From NCBI GenBank assembly GCA_905147135.1, contig LR990048.1, forward strand, positions 9,532,563-9,596,562: a stretch of DNA of 64,000 nucleotides, in the 5' to 3' direction. The position numbers and the translations under genes are program-made. Shown in pieces: positions 1 to 12,400 of the stretch (position 1 is its first letter; the number at the start of each line of letters is the position of its first letter). Under the pieces are notes generated by a model. That model was given only the letters and a program-made list of their open reading frames with translations. It did no database searches and was not told where the DNA came from. The stretch comes from Blastobasis lacticolella. Taxonomy: Eukaryota; Arthropoda; Insecta; Lepidoptera; Blastobasidae.

Positions 1-1956
1 AGTAGCAATTTTGCACGAGCTTAAGTGCCTGTACAATGGCACATTTCTTTGCGTTACACCACAAGTCACGACACTTGCAAGTGGTTTTCTCTATGCTCTC
101 TACATTCTCAGACTTTGGCAATTTTAACATCCACGGGAACTTAGTCGTGAATGCTGTTTGTGCATAAAGTATAAATAAATAAATGCTAAAAGCAAAAGTA
201 GAAAATATTCGAAAAACACACAAATGGAAAAATTATATTTTAAAGTACCTACCCAGTTGTTTTACATTTCTAACGGCGTGTGTTCATTTCTATTGTATTC
301 TGTTTTCAAAGTTGAAAATGTTAATTTTGTTTACTTAACGCTGAAAAAATTATAAAACAAAAAAAAATTATTAATCCAGTCTCCGGGTCCCCAGTTGAAA
401 ACCTTGGTTACCTCGCTAAAGGTGAGAAACTCTCTTTAATGGTAAATATAAATAGTAGAATTTAACAATAGAAGCAATCCGCGGACGTAACTGAACGCAA
501 ATTATATTCAAACAAACAGAGAGCTGTGTGCTTTTCTAGAGGGATAAAGCGCGAGGTTTAAGGTGGAATTAGGCATTCTGCCGTAAAGCCAGCTCAAGAT
601 CCAATTATGCTAACTTGGTGGAGTTACAATCTTTCCGAGTCAGGAGTCGGCGCCGCCGAGACGTCGCGCCTTCAACTTTATTTAATTTCCTGATTGCGCA
701 AACGCAACTAACGGGGAGCCTCTGTGAAACGAGCCGCACCGCACCACACCGCACCGCAGGAGTGTAAAGTTGCTTCGACTCGCTCGCGACTTGTTTTAGT
801 ACCTTTATTTGGTGTTCCGCTCCGAAGCCAATTCACTACACCGAGTTAAACTATCGAACTGGAGTCGGTCTGTAGTGCAGTTGTGGCTAGCACGACTACA
901 GATTTTTAATGCGAGAAATGTTACGTTCTGCTGGATCTGGAATGTAATAAGATTCAGGTAAAGAGTTAGGGTAGGTTAGGCTTTCATCAATATACTAGCC
1001 GCCTCGGCTTCGTACGGGTACCTTAGCAAATTATACACATAGGTGTATCATTTAATTTAAGGTATAGACCTTCCTCATGAATCACTCTGTCTAATTGTGA
1101 AAACCGCACGACAGACAGACTTTGTTTTATAATATGTAGTAAAAGTGATTATAATATCTACTTGCCAATGTTATGTCACATCAATAGTTTATAACGAGCA
1201 CTTGCTGGATTGCTGAGCTGGACTTGAGGCTCCTCCGCATAAGTAGAGAGGGTTTTGCCATACCTATCTAATCTCCGCGCTTGATAGGCGAGTTGGAGAT
1301 ATCAGTGTTAAAAATATATATCAGTAAACACTACTACTTAATTTCTGGTCCACGGACGAAAGGTCTACCTATGTCGACGTTGAAAAAACGTCTTCCACGA
1401 TTTTTAAAATTTATTTTAACTGAGCGGTGTGGCGAAATCCACGTGGGAATTAAACCATTTCATCATTCTGGATAAGCTAAGAAAGAATCTTTACTGAAGC
1501 AAAGATAACCCAATTGTGATAGAAGTATCAACCTGAGTGCTTTAACTAAAAATACTTTTTTCCTTTTCTAAAAGTGCAGTGTACTCTGTATCTATATAAA
1601 CTAGGTACTTAACTTACACTTCACAAAATATACTCATTACTTGTAAATTGTAAGTAACTACAAAATTAAACTTGCATTGACCAGCGGCTTACTATAGGTA
1701 CGTACGTCGTATAAGTATTTTCGGAGCAATGCAAGCGTAATTTGTACTTGCTGAAGCCTGGCTGTAGCCTGTAGCCGGCGTCCGGCGCAGGCCGACCCCG
1801 CTAAAACATGCATTTTACTATCTTTATTTGCATTTATGTCGACGATGCGGCGGTGCATATCGAATTAGATCCTATTGTTGACCTCGTTCGTTGCTCTCTG
1901 TACTTGGGAGCGGGGAGAAATGCCATGGGTGATGTGATGTTTTTTGCTTGCTTAAA
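1..1956. other. No gene recognised
   Basis: AT-rich DNA with no open frame longer than about 65 codons and no splice-bounded exon that I can defend. A locally GC-richer patch (about 640-790) contains short CACC/CGCACC runs but no coding frame. I see nothing else in it. Confidence 0.5.
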
Positions 1957-2003
1957 TTAAGAACTTCATCGTTATAAGTAACTTATGACGATGAGGTTCT
2001 TAA
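1957..2003. repeat. Snap-back hairpin, 23-bp stem
   Basis: Two 23-base arms separated by a single base. The left arm starts TTAAGAACTTCATCG and the right arm ends CGATGAGGTTCTTAA. The only two departures from perfect pairing are T-G wobbles. There are no coding signals around it. It could be a tiny foldback duplication or a remnant of a palindromic transposon. Confidence 0.75.
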
Positions 2004-2824
2004 TGTTAAATACTTATTAGTTACTTAACTAAACGTAAATATGGGCGGCGACTTCCAAATTTCTACCAAAAAATACCACTTTAAAGCTAAATATATCGAA
2101 AACGGATCCATATCCATCCGTATATTCCGAAAACGTTCTTTACGTACACTTAATGATTTCAAAATCATCCATTACGAGTAGGGGAGGTACCTAAATAAAG
2201 GTACCTATAAAATATTGTATATTACAACTTTGTCGGGGTGAATAATAGGTATGTATGTACCGTACCTAATCTCAGCTTTCGAGTACTAATAGTTTTTGAG
2301 ATAAGCCGCGGACGGACGGACTGATTATAAGGGTATAAGTGATCCTTGGTTTACTACGAAACCCTAAAACCCCGATTCGCAAAAATCGAATCGCATCACT
2401 GGCATTAATTTAGAAAGTCTATAAGAAGGAAGCAGGAACAAGATTGATCAGTCGGTGCGAAAGATCCTCGCAACAAGGAAACGCGGGAGTGGGAGGATCA
2501 ATTAGCGTGTCGCCCCGCGGATCGCACAGCCGACGTCACCCAATTTGTGTACACCGACTCGGAATAATTCCATTACATTATCTCCCTAACGACTCGACGC
2601 AAAAAATTGTCTTTTACTTTACTTTCACTTTACTAAAGTAAACACTTTGTAAAATACCCTTATTTGGGTGCCTCTGCATGTAAAGTGGGGAATGATTTTT
2701 TTTTATACTCGTATAGTCCAATGTATGGCGTGTCGTCGGATAGGTCTTTTAGAAGGTTTTTGGATTAATATTTCCGTTTCCGATATATTTAGCTACAAAG
2801 TGGATTTTTTTGTTAAAACCTTGT

Positions 2825-2908
2825 GCCCCTCCCCCCCTCCCCCCCTCCCCCCACTCTAACAGCTAAACCGTAATGTTTGAATACCTGTAAAGTATTATAT
2901 ATAAATTA

Positions 2909-2985
<77 letters not shown>
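2825..2985. repeat. C/T-rich run followed by (TA)n microsatellite
   Basis: About 30 bases of C-rich pyrimidine (2825-2853) are followed, after about 40 bases of ordinary sequence, by roughly 90 bases of almost pure TA dinucleotide (2894-2985). This is simple sequence. Length is likely to be polymorphic or mis-assembled. Confidence 0.95.
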
Positions 2986-2987
<2 letters not shown>

Positions 2988-3469
2988 TTAATAGGCAAAC
3001 TATCACAGCCTAGTGGACTCAAGTTAACGAGCTATAGTCGACACCAACTTATGAAATGTACATTTCATACAAGTTGTCCATACACGACACGTCTTGGCTG
3101 GTTATGTGTGGTAATTTAGGTTTGTGTTATAACCCGTGATAATAACTGTAACTAGTTGTAATTTTTTGACTTGAATTATAAATACAAGACGCAGCACAGC
3201 ATCGCGCAGATTGCGAGTTCGCAATACTTACCTCCAAGTAGACCGCTGCAGCCTTCGGTTTACACTTTAATCTACCGGTATAGCGGCTTGGGTTCCTCTG
3301 CGACCATTAGCACGTATAATGAAGCTTAATCCATTCACCGGGAGGGCGGCTCGCCATGTTTATTGGAATGTCTGCGTTCATAGCATAGTTAGGTACGCTA
3401 ACTAGAAGGAAATGAGAGTTTATGTGGCAAAAACTTTTTTAAATAGCAATAGTATTTTCGCGGTCGCTG

Positions 3470-3595
3470 ACTAAGGGCGGCTTGCATCAAATTCTTAAAC
3501 GCATTTAAGATGATACTTAAACAAAAAACTTTATACACAAAATGTTAAACGTCGTCTTAAACGTGTTTAAAAATTTTGTGCAAGCCGGACTTAGT
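3470..3595. mobile_element. Short inverted-repeat element (MITE-like)
   Basis: The ends are inverted copies of each other: the left begins ACTAAGGGCGGCTTGCA and the right ends TGCAAGCCGGACTTAGT. Both arms then continue with TTAAAC/GTTTAA-rich sequence, so the whole 126-bp unit is nearly palindromic. No coding capacity. A relative with the same GGCTTGCA core lies at 7581-7687. The mobilising transposase is not in the window. Confidence 0.6.
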
Positions 3596-3648
3596 AATTT
3601 TGAGGGCAACATAGGCATTTAGAGCAAAAACTACAAGCCTACCGCTTT

Positions 3649-4090
3649 CAAAGTCAAAGATCAAAGTAAACCAGTATGGTGTGGAACTGTAGTATGATAA
3701 CCTTAGATGCAAAAAGAGGGTTCATATACGTTGTGTATTTGTGTATCTGTGTATGTCGGTGACATCGTTGCTCTTAAACGGTTGGACCGATTTCGTTTTT
3801 GTAAGCAAGTTTCATCGGGATGTTTGCTTTGTTTCATGTTTGTTTGTTCATCAATTCATGAATTATTTTGAGACTTTTCCGACATTAGAAACAACATCCC
3901 ATTTTCAAAGTCAAAGATCAAAGTAAACCAATATAGTATCAGAGCTGTAGTACCTATGTTAACCGTAGACGCAAAAAGACGTTTAGATAACGTGTGTATT
4001 TGTGTATCTGTGTGTCTGTCTGTGGCATCTTTGCTCTCAAACGGTTGGACCGATTTCGTTTTTGTCAAGATGTTTGCTTTGTCTCAATGT
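3649..4090. repeat. Imperfect tandem pair, about 257-bp period
   Basis: The motif CAAAGTCAAAGATCAAAGTA begins at 3649 and again at 3906. Each is followed by the same order of landmarks: a run containing GTGTATTTGTGTATCTGTGT, then AAACGGTTGGACCGATTTCG. The two units have diverged by substitutions and small indels. A phrase of the same type (CCCGAACGG... followed by an AT-rich tail) recurs near 5820 and 52810, so this is probably the end of a dispersed repeat family duplicated locally. Confidence 0.7.
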
Positions 4091-5076
4091 AATTGGTTCA
4101 TAAAATAATTAAAATAGTTTATGAAATATTTTGAACATTTGACATTAGAAACAGAAACAAATGTTAGTAAGTACTGAGTTGTGATTTATTGAGGCTGCAA
4201 GTGCAGAGTTGCGGATTTTATTAGCCGTTGATTTAGAATTTAGGTGGTTGTGCTAAGGTTTGCGCTGTACGGCCCAACTTTGCAAATGGGAATATATGAA
4301 GGAGTTCCAAGTTACACCTCCATTCGTTTCATGTTGCCCGGCGCCAGCTCCGATGAGCGCAGACACCTCATGACAGATTAATTATTCCGTTTGCCGGCCG
4401 CCCCCCGCGCCCCACCCCGCCCCGCATTCCCGGCCGAGCTGCTAACAAACTTTTTACTTGTATCCGCTGTAAGCCGTAAATCTGGTCGTGATGTATATGC
4501 TCCAAATTAATGCTACAACAAGTCGCCTGTGTGAGGCAAGGGTCATACGAGCGTAATTTCAGTGCGGGCAACTATCATTCAACGGTTTTTGTTTTGTATG
4601 TTTAATTAATTACAAATTACATATAAGTACGATGATGATAATTTAATTATTTTCTATAAAACCTATGAATTTCACGAGAGACAAGACACATCCCATTACT
4701 AAGTTTAAAATAGTCGAGGGTACTTTTTCAATTCAAACTTTCACCTACATGATGCTGGAAACCGATGTGCGGAATTGTTTTCAAGGTCCAGGGTTTCGGG
4801 CAACGTGTTGATGAACCTGTCAGTGAGTCAGGACTTTTTTTATATTGATGGATTGCCTTATTTTGAAACTATAGATTTATAAATGAAATATTCTAGAGCA
4901 TACCGAGGAGAGCGCCAAATCTGGGGGCACGGCAATGCCCTTGCCTAGACGAGCAGTAAAAAGCAGGAGGCACTATGTTGGTATTATGCTCGTACATTTG
5001 TGTTAAGATTAGCATGCTGCTTATTGCTCAATTATTGTACAATTATGAGAAAGCAAAATGGTAATTTAATCCTCAT
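4091..5076. other. No gene recognised
   Basis: Includes a short CG-rich island (4392-4435) that reads as low-complexity on both strands. No splice-bounded exon and no recognisable repeat. Confidence 0.4.
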
Positions 5077-5280
5077 TTGTAAACTCAGACCAAATAAAAC
5101 ATAAAGACAGAATCCCGCGAACAACACACTGACGCACGCAAAACTACGCCATGCTGTGTGTACGTCACATGCACACATTGAAGACCAAACTAGGCCATGG
5201 CACACATGTCTATGAAATCGGTCTCATCTCATTGCTGACAGCGCGTACTATTTATTTCTTATTTGGTCTGAGATTGTAAA
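5077..5280. mobile_element. Inverted-repeat element (MITE-like), about 204 bp
   Basis: The left end reads TTGTAAACTCAGACCAAATAA. The right end is its inverted counterpart, TTATTTGGTCTGAGATTGTAA, with one or two differences over about 21 bases. The interior has no reading frame. Flanking bases do not show a clear target duplication, so the superfamily is unassigned. Confidence 0.65.
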
Positions 5281-7580
5281 TCAAAACACAAGGAATGCTT
5301 TCCAGTTTCCCACTTAGATATCTAAGTAGCTAAGTCAGATCGGTGCTTAATAGGGTTTAATATTCTTGTTCCAAAACTGAGTTATCGTATTTTGGAATCC
5401 ATTACTGGTTCTAATGCAAATTCAGATCTATGCATGATTAATAACTCCGCCAGGGTTTGGTAAATCGAACATCTGAATGCAGAACGTTGGTGTTCGAGCG
5501 CGCATACCTCACATTGCATTGTTTGGGTTAACCGCTGAACGTAATGAATGCTCTATTTGCCCGGTTAGTTCATTCGCATACACGTTTTTCGTGCGATTTC
5601 TTGTATTTTTGTAAAAAAAAGGGGTGTATGTAATTAGTTTCTTAGTTATCTAACACCCATAACATAAGCTTTGTTTCATTTTTGGCCAAATGACACTGTG
5701 AGAGATATGATGGATTTGTCCTAATCTTATTTATTTATATATTTTATTTTTTACCTGACCCAAAAATAAAGGGAGTTCTTAACTTGTTGTTCGTGTGCGT
5801 CTGTTGGTGGTATCGTAGCTCCCGAACGGGATTAGGTTTTGACGCGGTATTTTTTATATTTGGAAACAAGTTTAATCATAATAGTTCTAATCGGTGTAGT
5901 AGCTTGTTAATATTATATGAGTATTGTAGATTGTGTCGGGAATTTTTTACATAAATCGAATAAGTTATTAAACATCTACATTACACTTCTTTCCCAAGAG
6001 ATAATGAAACATATAATAAAATGATACATGATACATATAATAAAATGATATACTACATGTTTTTGTATAAAATGATCCACTAGCACTGAAAATATAACAT
6101 GTCTTAATGTATTCTCAGAATAATGACTAACGCTATTATTATTAGTCTGAATACCTATGTACTTAGCGGAACGGAATATCTAGATAGAATGGAGAACCCT
6201 ATATCAAAGGCTTTGTTGAGAAGTTGGTAGACGGTTAATTAAACCATGATTTCTGTCTGCATGGACGGGCGTGGTCGGCTTTGGACGGTAGCAAAAACCA
6301 TTTTCAAACCATGCTACTTTGCAGTTTATTTTACTGATGTCATAGTAGGAAGTAATAGAAAAAACAATAGGTAGGTTATTTAAAATCTATTGACAACAAA
6401 AGCTTTTGTTTATTTTTTGAAATATACAACTCTCGCCGTTGGCAGTTTAGGTAGATAAAAGCTCAAAATTTCCATGTTTTTCTACTACGGCTAAATATGC
6501 ATCTGAATGTTTATCGCCACCCGCACAAGTGGTCAAGGACTTATGAGTTTAATAGCACTATTAAGCGAACATATTTCTTACTATAATGTATGAGTATCGC
6601 CTCAGTGTCAAGTTAGCAGCGGGTCTAGCCAAGTGCATTGTACTATCGTTAATTATCACTTGTAGAATAGGTACCTTAAATGGAATTGACTGCAAATATC
6701 AATATCAGTGTATCTCCATTCCATACTATTCATGCATCGTAGCTAGGCCCGGTGTAATACGGTACCTAAATGAATACTTCAATACTGCATTAAAATGGTG
6801 GTTTGAAATTGTTAGCTGTAGCGTTTCCATATTTTATTATTGTTGTGTCATCAACAGCCCCTCGTAACAGATGGATTTGATTCTCCTCATATAAGAGTAG
6901 ACCTTCTACAGAACGGTTTCTCTTAGCTTCCGCATCATCTTCATATAGTATTTGGCGTCGGAAATAAGCGCTGTATGATAGCTGAAGAACTTTTCACACC
7001 ATCCAGCCGGTGGGCACCCCGTCAGCTACTCTACATGCCGGATTGCCGGCCCCTCTGAATCGTAAAAAGCGAATAAAATTACAATGTCGCGTTGTCCACA
7101 CCGATATTACACTCTTTCTCACACTGTTGCGACATCGGTTATTGCTTTTGTTTAAAAGTCCCCGGCTGCTTTCGTAATTTGATAATTTTATGGGAACGAG
7201 CTAAAAATAACGTGACAGAATGTTTTATTGCTGACATAAAAGCGTAATAATGCCAAGTTGTATAAAAAACTGACTAACTCATTTTAGGCCTACTTGTTGC
7301 TTGATTGAAATAGCTGTACACAAGACTGCATTTTTATAGATTTTATCATTCCTATAATTAATTTCATTTCGGTGGCAGTTAAAGCCACATATTAGCCAAT
7401 AAAATAGGTACAGCCGATATAAAAGTCTAAAAGAGTCACACCGGTAGCGGGCGCGAGTTATTTACAACGGAAATTGAATCTGTAATGAAATTTTCACACG
7501 ACGGCGGCTACAATAAACAAAATCCAATTTATCAATACATAACAAATTGTTTGGTTAAATCAATTCTTCTCTCAGTGAAA
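5281..7580. other. No gene recognised; decayed repeat at about 5755-5900
   Basis: AT-rich sequence. Around 5755-5900 there is a phrase (GTTCGTGTGCGTCTG, then CGTAGCTCCCGAACGG) shared in kind with 3649-4090 and 52741-52935. A local duplication of ATACATATAATAAAATGATA sits at 6009-6055. The 93-codon open frame at 6586-6867 has no family resemblance I can see and I treat it as chance. Confidence 0.45.
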
Positions 7581-7687
7581 GGGATGCCCGGCTTGCACTT
7601 AAATACTTAAACCATTTAAGATTGACGTTTATAGTCATTTTGTATGAAATGTTTGAGGCCGATAAGGGCTTAATGCAAGCGGCCCTT
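7581..7687. mobile_element. Short inverted-repeat element related to 3470-3595
   Basis: The left end contains CCCGGCTTGCACTTAAA and the right end TTAATGCAAGCGGCCC, giving inverted GGCTTGCA/TGCAAGC arms around an AT-rich middle. The shared core suggests the same family as 3470-3595, though the outer bases differ. About 107 bp, no coding capacity. Confidence 0.45.
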
Positions 7688-9779
7688 AAAATTATAAGCC
7701 ATATTTTGCATAATTATTGAAGCTAGTGATATTTATCCTTCATTATTTGCAGCATCGATGTCCGATCATATTCATTTGCGTTATTAATGTACCAAAATCG
7801 ATTTGCATGGCCGATTTGCATGTAGATGTGGGTTCAATCGAGTTTTTGCTCGGTGTGAGGGATCGAGGTACGAGTACCTACCTAAATCACGTTACGAAGT
7901 CGTACTCGGTAAGTTATATCCTCAATAAACGTCTGCAATATTCATTTAACTCGTATCGGGTGTAGTTGGCTGGCTGGAAGTTGGAACAAGGGTCTCGGCC
8001 GGAGTTCGTGTTCATAACACTATTTGTCAGGTTGATGAGGGTTCTAGCGTGATCAAATAACTTCTGTTATGGCTGTAATGCTTTCACCGCTGGCTGTGTT
8101 TGTGAATTTTTGCGGCTTAGGTATACGGGCGCCACCGCCGCCTATAAGTAAAGGACCTTTGTCAAGATATGTACCGTTAAATGGGGTTTTGTTTTGTTGG
8201 CTTATTGTATTTCGTGTATGTACGCATCTTCTTCGAAGATGACTTAAATAATAACTTTATACATTTTAAACTTGATACGTTTTCTTACCTATCTAACTTG
8301 ATTCACTTACTTACTACCTTACCTTACATAAAACAGCTACGAAAATATAGTCAGATATTGCATTTTCTTGCTCCCCAGTGACTCCGCAAGACGTTTCCTT
8401 GCAAGGAGGCATCTCGTGGAAACTGCTCGTATTTTTTATTCAGTGTAGTGGAGGTGGTAAGTCAAGATGCATAATTAAGGGCGCTGTAGGTCCGTATGTA
8501 TGCGATGGTCCAGTAAATCTCCGGCGCGCGTCGCTGCTGCGCGCCGTTGTTTCGTATAGGTGAGCCAAACAATGGTTCTCATGCAAAATGCAAGCGCCCG
8601 CCGCCCGAACCCGCCTCAAATTACCTAACGCTCCACGGCGGAACTGCGGTTCCCTGTCCCGCCTGCGAAAACTTATACCTATACATCGAACTATACTTTT
8701 TACTTTTACCTATTTTAAAATTTAAAAAAGGCCGCTGTATTCCATTTTTACTGGCCCGCACACCCGACAGTATTGTGTTTAAATATTAATCGCGGTGTGT
8801 GATCTGGAGGAAAGCGGCTACGTCCCGTTTTATGTGGAAAAAATGGCGGGCTGCTAATGAGCGGAGTGATGCCCGTGTCCTATTATATTGCGCGCCACAA
8901 AAAGGGAATGTCAATATTGCGTGCGGCCTGAGATAATTCGCGCCGGGCGTGGGATTCGGTCCACGCCCGCTTACCAGGATTTGCTAAGAAAATTGACCGC
9001 ATTGTGATACCTTGTATGATACGACGCTAATATACTGGCATAAATAAAATTGTAGTGATCACTAATTTATTTTTGTTAGGTAGGTACTTATCGTTATTAC
9101 AGTATACCCGTGTTTTGTAGTTGTTCCGCATTATTAAAAAAATTAAGATGAAATAAGTAGGTCACATATGAACTGGTGTGAATTATAGTCTTTGTTAAAT
9201 GCAAGAGCATGCTGCTGCTGCATTATTTCAAAATTTAATGTTGGTGTCTCACGGTATCGTTTGACACATGGCGGCGGTGCGCTATTTTGTAGTGCTTCCT
9301 GGCTCCTGTTCACTGGCGATAGAGAGAGGACAGTTCGTCGCGCCCTGGAACAAGTGGTGCGTGCTGCGTTCAGCGACATATTTTATGACACGGCCCGGAG
9401 CTTGTGAACAGCTAAAATTGATAGCTAGTGCTTGCGATGGGCATTTACGGCGATTTAAACCCAGTCTGAAGCATGTACACTTCATCCATTCCGTGTAAGG
9501 TTGAGGCTTGTGTGTTATGATGGAATGAAATTTAGCATTGGATTATTTACAGCCTTGTATAGTGCAAAAGTATTTTAGATTCCAAAGACTACATAAAACT
9601 TCTGATGCAAGGAATGTTTTTCCGCTACTTTTATTATATGAGCTATAACAATAAAGATTGGAAAGTTACCTGCATTCTAGACTGGGAATTTTTTTTTGCT
9701 CTGTGGCTTCAACTGTTCTAAGGTGGAAATGTTAGCATACTCAACTATGCGAAGTTAGAATATTACAATATTCGATTAT
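7688..9779. other. No firm gene; several overlapping open frames
   Basis: Two sub-regions are less AT-rich than the surroundings: 8380-8660 (see the exon candidate at 8444) and 9143-9500. In the latter, four frames on both strands stay open together. That pattern fits stop-poor composition better than a gene. I cannot assign either region to a known repeat. Confidence 0.35.
8444..8559 (+). other. Exon-like segment, weak candidate
   Basis: A 116-base segment is bounded by a good acceptor (T-rich tract ending TTTTTTATTCAG) and a donor (TATAG followed by GTGAGC). One frame is open through it and reads Cys-Ser-Gly-Gly-Gly-Lys-Ser near the start. Third-position composition is mixed, unlike the strongly GC3-rich exons of the gene at 43-51 kb. 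I found no partner exon. Chance splice signals are the likelier explanation. Confidence 0.15.
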
Positions 9780-9794
9780 ATTAGAAGCTAACGA

Positions 9795-10084
9795 AATGTA
9801 CATGTACCAATGACTGTTTTCTGAGTTATGTACATTAGTTGAATACTAACCGATGCTCTTACAGTGAGGGATAACATCGTGATGAAACCTGCACATTCAG
9901 GCCACTGGATGTGTAAGCATGATCCAATCCGGTCAGGTTTCCCTGGTAGCAGGGTCATGGAGGTCAGATGGCAGTCTGTTATTACCATCCATTGTCATTG
10001 TTGCCGAATCCTGGATCATGGTCAAACCGGAATCCGGGCCCTCGTGCGCGAGAGCACAACCGGGACATTAACGCCAAGATGATG
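9795..10084 (+). mobile_element. tRNA-type SINE copy, 5'-truncated, with 15-bp target duplication
   Basis: The copy is flanked by a perfect 15-base direct repeat, ATTAGAAGCTAACGA, at 9780-9794 and 10085-10099. It shares long blocks with 57165-57512, for example GATGCTCTTACAGTGAGGGA and GGTCAGATGGCAGTC, and the 3' phrase ACATTAACGCCAAGATGATG. It lacks the tRNA-like head seen in the 57-kb copy. Target duplication and 5' truncation indicate target-primed insertion by a LINE enzyme. The GAT-type tail hints at an RTE-type partner (inference). Other copies: 47438, 55966, 57865. Confidence 0.85.
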
Positions 10085-10739
10085 ATTAGAAGCTAACGAG
10101 AGCAGCCCCAGATCAACTTACAACCAAGTAATATTATACAGGCTGGCCGAAACTATGAAGTCTAAAAAGTTAAATTATTTCCTGTTATCGACAGGAACTA
10201 CTTAGTAGTATCTTGGGCTGGCATGCCCTGAGGTCCATTTCGGAATTACGAATTTACGAATTACGAATAAAAAATAAACATGTTACTACTTAAATTGAAA
10301 GATAAGATGAAAGATATTTATTGATTAACAAGGACACCACATTACAACAATCACATAATATAAAATAAACAATAATCATACAAATAAAAAACATATGTAC
10401 CAAATTACAAAATGAATATATCGATTCGAAATTGCTGTGCTGTGGCACACCTTGTCAACAAAAGGACCTCACTCAGCATGACCCACGGCCGGAGCCGAGG
10501 CGCTGATCTTCCGTGAGTCCCGAGTTCATCGAAATATTGTCGTATAAGTCGTAAGTTTGTCAGTAATTCAGTTAGTTTTAATTGTATTAAATAAGTTTTA
10601 AACTCCCATTCCTCGGGAAACAACCTGTTTCTAGAGGTTGGCTATGTATGCCAGTGATTCAATTTGGATGAAGTCCTAGGTCCAATGGATACAGAAACAA
10701 TCTTCGAGTATTCAGGATTTAACGGGAGCTATTCAATAT

Positions 10740-10935
10740 TGCTTGCAGAATACACAGCGATTATCATCGATCTGTATGCAGAGAGTGGTGCGCTATTACG
10801 GCCATATCGCCCGTCGGCCTAACAACAATCTGGAACGACTTATGGTGACATGAAAAGTCAAAGGCAAAGGACCCAGAAGCCGAAGTCCGAACAGATGGCT
10901 GGACCATATATCCAAACAACTGGATACATCTGATG
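10740..10935 (+). mobile_element. RTE/BovB-type LINE fragment, C-terminal end
   Basis: In one frame the sequence reads YGHIARR, then NNNLERLMVT, a stop, and KGPRSRSPNRWLDHISKQLD. This is the 'GH-aR ... LERL ... G-R-RGR-p-RW-DqI' signature I know from the end of RTE-type reverse transcriptases. The in-frame TGA inside the homologous stretch and the loss of everything upstream show a dead fragment. A second scrap of the same type of enzyme, antisense, is at 51813-52035. Confidence 0.7.
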
Positions 10936-11689
10936 GCTGAGATTTAAAATACAACTTTCTCATGTCGTCCAACTTTCCAATTTGTATTTCCTTTTCTAAG
11001 AATCAACAAAAAATACTTATGGTACAGAAACCTTCAGAAAAAATATTTGATTTCACAATCTACCTGGATGATTAACATCTTTTTAAAAGTATCAGCCTAA
11101 GAAAATATCCATAGGAATGATGTTGGAGAAAATATTATTTTACTTTTGTGATTGAATAATTAATGGATATTCAATTATGGTAATTATTTATACAAGGAAG
11201 ACAACATTGAATAATGTAACGTTTCGTCGATTCTCGCTGGATCTTGATCGCAGAATAATTAATTAACGCTATGAAGACACCGCTAAAACTAGGTAGATGA
11301 GAAATTCGGATAAAATAAACGATACAATGTAGCGTTACGCCGAGAGAGAGGTACAGGTATAAAATTATGAGTTCGGGGTACTGGGTCTTCAGTCAATTAG
11401 ACCTACCTAACTAACGAAGATAAAAAATCTAGCTGAGTGCAAAGAGATAGAATTTTGAGCTAGATGACGTCTTTTGATTAAGTGTTTTGGGCTCTAGAAT
11501 TATTTGTAACTATTCGATAGAGGACCATATGCCAGATTGCACTAAACTTAGTTGACGCCAAAAAAATTATTTTTCTATTTTCTTTGCACCAACAGTCATT
11601 CTTAACTTTATGTCACTGATTTTGTGACGCCAAAGCCTTATTAATGTATCTAATGGTAAATGTATGTTAAGGATTTTACGGGGTCGGCA

Positions 11690-11775
11690 ACGCGTGGGTG
11701 ATGCCCTTGGTATTGCAAACGTCCATAGGCTGCGGTGACTTCTTACCATCTTACCGTAAGCTTAGTGGTATAAAA
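11690..11775 (+). mobile_element. 3' tail of a LINE family also seen at 48.7 kb
   Basis: It matches the reverse complement of the tail at 48745-48860: CAACGCGTGGGT, then TTGGTATTGCAAACGTCCAT, then AGGCTGCGGTGACT and a TTAGTGGTATA end. No reading frame is left. The poly-A is reduced to a short AAAAAA. Confidence 0.7.
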
Positions 11776-12400
11776 AATCGAAGGTGTCAACTTTTCAACA
11801 ATTGGGCATAAGAAGTGACATTAATTTTTTGTAAGAGAAAGAGGAAAACGATCAAACGTAAGTATTAGCTTACGTTAGATAACTTACAACCTGATTGTAA
11901 GTTACCATTCTTAACGTTTAGCCGTCGCTTCATGGGCCTGGGCCTCTCATCCCCCTGGGCCTCTCATTCCCGTGCCTGACGGGGGTGGTATGGCCAGACA
12001 TTTGTTTCCCGTCTACGCAAGACATGTCTAATGGCAATACTGTCGAAGGCCATGCCGTCTTCGATGGTATGGCCATGTCTTGCTCGCTTGGGTCGCTTGA
12101 CCTCATCTTCGCCTATGCGCACGGCTCTTTCAGTTGTAGCCAATCTTTGAGGGGTCCCTTGGTCATCGTGCTTTGTTCATGACCAGATAGTTTATAAAGG
12201 AAACATTATATTCACACAGCTTGACCTCGTCATCATCGTCAACAGTCCATAGTCCATTCCACACCTGATCCTGTAAATAATCTAACAATTTGAATTTTTA
12301 TTAAGTTGGCAATGTACGATTCCAGCTCACAGCTCTCAAAAAGAGAACACAAAAACCAATATTTTAACGTGAAATTCTGTTTTGTATGTTAAACACTTAC
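11776..12400. other. No gene recognised
   Basis: Contains a patch (11930-12180) of moderately GC-rich sequence with two partly repeated ATGGTATGGCCA phrases. The 65-codon open frame there has no recognisable domain. Nothing else noted. Confidence 0.4.

Noticed and set aside
9143..9498. Four overlapping open frames on both strands
   Set aside because: Simultaneous openness in several frames points to composition. No motif, no splice context, no recognised repeat.
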